10,025 nucleotides of DNA from Pleurotus ostreatus/Saccharomyces cerevisiae fusant. Lineage: Eukaryota > Opisthokonta. The stretch spans positions 1-10,025 of the forward strand of contig JAMQCK010001284.1 in assembly GCA_024196135.1 (NCBI GenBank), written 5' to 3'. The notes below the pieces were generated by a model, which was given only the letters and a program-made list of their open reading frames with translations, did not search any database and was not told where the DNA came from. Shown piece after piece: positions 7,817 to 10,025 of this stretch; within the stretch, counting starts at the first letter, position 1; each line of letters starts with the position of its first letter. The position numbers and the translations under genes are program-made.

Positions 7817-8354
7817 ATCCCGACGCGTTCTCCGGGGCCGGGCCGGAGATGGAAAGTTGAACTTGACCTCTTCAGTCCTCCCTCGAATCGATGCTAGCCC
7901 TTGCACGCCAAAATAGGGGAAGATATATACGGAGAGATAGATGGCCAATATGCGGAAGAGCTTAGAGCTTTATCCCCATCATATGAGGCGCAAATCGTGG
8001 CGCTCTGGACATCGAAATCGTCTACCTTTGCAGTGTTCATCTACGGACTCTCAAGCTCTTCAAGGTGAAGCCTGGAAAGGGTCCAGTTTATTTGGTGGCC
8101 CGTACTTGTTTGGACTTTGAGAGATGGCCAGCCTCGAGGAGGTCTCGCGACCGTTTCTCATGTGACCTAGTTAATGACTTAAGCGTATGTACGTCTATGC
8201 CTACACTGTATTATGACTTTCTATACGACAAAATTGTCATGCAAGCGCAACGTTCAAATTCTGCAACGAAGTCCCCTCGCTTGCCATTGTTCCAGAACAA
8301 AGCCACCGTTTCCTAAAGGGAATCAGTAACAAGCCCTTGATCAGTGTGACGCTG

Positions 8355-8360
8355 ATATAA
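8355..8360 (+). promoter_or_regulatory. TATA-like element upstream of the UBC1-like gene
   Basis: ATATAA in the context CTGATATAACTT lies 100 bases before the E2 start codon, followed by a C-rich leader. The position fits a core promoter element, but the match to TATAAA is imperfect. Confidence 0.35.
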
Positions 8361-8459
8361 CTTGCCCTCACACCTCCAGCAGGCGGCCACACCATCTGCA
8401 TCTGCACACTCAGTCTCGACTCTAGTGGCACCACTCCCTCCTGCTAACTCGCCAACATC

Positions 8460-9518
8460 ATGGACGCCCGCCTTCGCCGCGTGAACAAGGAGATCGCTGG
8501 TGCGCATACCCCGAGATCGCCGCATACCCTGCCTTGACGCGCGCCTCCCTGCAGACTGCAAGAACGACAAGACGTCGAACGTGAAGATCGACCTCATTGA
8601 TGAGTCGCCCTTCCATCTGAAGGGCTCGTTCCCCGGCCCAGAAGGCACGCCGTACGAGGGAGGCCACTTCGAAGTCGTGCGTGCTACTGCAGCTGTGGGT
8701 TCGTGCAGGGCGCTTACGGATCTTCGCGCCGCCACAGGACATCCGCATACCGGAAACGTACCCCTTCCAGCCCGTCAAGATGAAGTTCATCACGAAGGTC
8801 TACCACCCGAATGTCTCCTCCGCCTCCGGCGCCATCTGCCTCGATATCCTCAAGGTGCGCTTGTGTCCCCTTGTGGCGCCTACGCCTATTCCTCCCTCCC
8901 TTGACCCTATACCACCCTTTTCGAAAACTCACTCACCCACCTCCACAGGACGCCTGGTCCCCCGTCCTCACGCTCAAGTCGACCTTGATATCGCTGCAGA
9001 GCCTGCTGTGCTCCCCCGAGCCGAACGACCCGCAGGACGCGGAGGTCGCGAAGCACTACACGACCTCGAAGAGGAGCTTCGACGAGACGGCCGCGTACTG
9101 GACGCACATCTACGCGGGCGGGCCGCCGCCGAAGGGGAAGGCCGCCGCGGGGGACGACATCGCGATGGCGGGGCTCGATCCGGTGCACGTGAAGAAGTTC
9201 GAGGGGATGGGGTTTACGAGGGGCGCGGTGGTGAGTGGGTTGTGTCTTTCTGGGCTGGGGAGCGGCGAGGAAGGTGGCTGAGGGAGGAACGAGGATGGCT
9301 GTGTGCTGAAGGCGACAGATGTTGGATGCTCGACTGATCGGGTACTTAGTGGCGAGGACAATGCGAGCGGGGGATTTGCGAGCGTTGCGGTCGTACAGGA
9401 GAGTCTGACGGAACTGACTATTCCCCAGATCGATGTGTTGCGGAGGATGAACTACCGCGGGGCGAACGCGAGCAAGATCAACGACGATAAAGTGGTGGAA
9501 GAGCTCCTCAAGTCATAG
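8460..9518 (+). CDS. UBC1: Ubiquitin-conjugating enzyme E2 of the Ubc1/UBE2K type with C-terminal UBA, 5 exons
   Basis: An E2 takes ubiquitin from E1 as a thioester and passes it on with E3 ligases; Ubc1/UBE2K enzymes mainly extend Lys48 chains for the proteasome. Exons are 8460-8499, 8555-8676, 8738-8854, 8949-9230 and 9429-9518; introns are 55, 61, 94 and 198 nt. The product is 216 residues, against 215 in budding yeast. The UBC fold (about 1-150) shows [29 protein letters not shown], the YHPNV turn and GAICLDIL with catalytic Cys88, the same position as in yeast Ubc1. After it come DAWSPVLTL and [16 protein letters not shown] Gly/Pro/Lys linker leads to a UBA domain (about 168-214) with FEGMGFTR and [10 protein letters not shown]. 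The ATG lies in an ACATCATGG context and starts right at the conserved N-terminal helix. Confidence 0.95.
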
Positions 9519-9566
9519 CCGACTACCATGACATAGTCGATCATCCTGTACCCCGTCACCCGCCAT

Positions 9567-9821
9567 CTAATTCACCTGCAATGTATCCATTACTTCATCG
9601 CTTTCATCCGGTTCTGAGGGGATGGGTACCGTCACGAGCCTGCTATCGTGGTTGAACCGCTGCCCAGTCCCAAGGACAGTATGACACTCGCTGGCAAGCA
9701 ATACGTCAAGTGCGCGTTCCGATGATGTCTGCCTTCGCAAAGGTCCGGCTGTAAGGAATATGGGAAGCAACCTGATTTCGCTATCCTTCGGCCAACGATA
9801 TGTGCAGACGTACGTCGTCAA
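9567..9821 (-). CDS. Possible 3' terminal exon of an unidentified convergent gene
   Basis: An open minus-strand frame ends with a TAG at 9567-9569, only 49 bases from the E2 stop. Its last 60 residues look protein-like, with an acidic end (PSEPDESDEVMDTLQVN). A CCTTACAG acceptor inside the ORF (near 9752) would start an exon there, and a GTACGT sequence near 9812 could be the matching donor side, but I could not join the frames in phase. An in-frame TAG lies just upstream at about 9822, so any gene must be spliced and continue toward or past the window end. I recognise no domain. Chance is a serious alternative. Confidence 0.22.
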   Translation of the reverse strand: MTTYVCTYRWPKDSEIRLLPIFLTAGPLRRQTSSERALDVLLASECHTVLGTGQRFNHDSRLVTVPIPSEPDESDEVMDTLQVN

Positions 9822-10025
9822 CTACTGGCAGGCATATCTCCCGCACGCTCACGCGGAAGGTGGATCCGACGGTGATTGGTAGGCTCAAGCGCGCGGCGTG
9901 AAGTTACTAACAAGCGCCCGAGCAGTACCACTGATCGACTTCAGTCCGTAAAGTCAGGCTGACTGTTTTTGGTTCATAGGGCTGACTGGCCTTTAGACGC
10001 GTCAGATGGCCTTACTGCTCGCTAC
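9822..10025. other. Window-end sequence without a supportable gene
   Basis: Both strands carry several stops and only short open stretches, one of them a minus-strand run of about 37 codons ending near 9780. It could be intronic or upstream sequence of the doubtful minus-strand gene. No RNA gene signature is visible. Confidence 0.3.

Larger units (their letters stand above)
7583..8459. other. Divergent intergenic promoter region between Ssr4-like and UBC1-like genes
   Basis: These 877 bases separate two genes transcribed away from each other. ORFs inside (up to about 83 codons) show no domain or exon logic. The stretch should hold both promoters and leaders. Candidate elements are a CACGTG E-box (7811-7816), TATATA (7924-7929) and ATATAA (8355-8360). 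The rest shows nothing I can name. Confidence 0.55.

Noticed and set aside
8241..8265. A tRNA T-loop-like GTTCAAATTC
   Set aside because: The flanking bases do not form the T stem, and no matching A box or acceptor stem could be found.
8065..8316. An 83-codon plus-strand ORF in the divergent promoter
   Set aside because: It has no domain, ends before the E2 leader, and nothing connects it in phase to the E2 gene.

Overview
The window looks like nuclear DNA from a filamentous basidiomycete, probably an agaricomycete of the polypore type. It is GC-rich, gene-dense and has many short introns (47-207 nt). Donors are mostly GTGCGT, GTGAGT or GTAAGT, and many introns carry CTNAC/CTGAC-like branch sites before CAG acceptors. 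There are no prokaryotic operon signals, and the recognisable proteins are eukaryotic housekeeping factors plus one fungal short-chain dehydrogenase. The genus cannot be set from this sequence alone.

Layout: (1) 1-2646 (+), the C-terminal two thirds or so of an RPAP1-type RNA polymerase II assembly factor, one uninterrupted reading frame whose 5' end lies outside the window. (2) 2647-3747, a long intergenic stretch whose last 250 bases form a motif-rich promoter: CCAAT, a 14-bp palindrome, a CGG-N7-CCG palindrome, TATA and a triplicated leader repeat. (3) 3748-4727 (+), a four-exon, 248-residue SDR of the sniffer/C-factor/nor-1-like group. (4) 4728-5413, a gap between convergent genes that contains a doubtful spliced minus-strand ORF. 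(5) 5414-7582 (-), a seven-exon, 456-residue Ssr4-type SWI/SNF-RSC subunit with a Met/Gly tract. (6) 7583-8459, a divergent promoter region. (7) 8460-9518 (+), a five-exon, 216-residue class II E2 of the Ubc1/UBE2K type with a C-terminal UBA domain. (8) 9519-10025, possibly the 3' exon of a convergent minus-strand gene.

The genes do not form a metabolic cluster. RPAP1 (Pol II assembly), Ssr4 (chromatin remodelling) and Ubc1 (ubiquitin chain building) are core nuclear or proteostasis functions that happen to be adjacent. The SDR is the only accessory-type gene, and its promoter is the most structured regulatory region here. All exon structures were worked out by hand from splice signals, reading phase and family conservation. 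I see no mobile element, CRISPR array, rRNA or tRNA, and no clear sign of a wholly new system.
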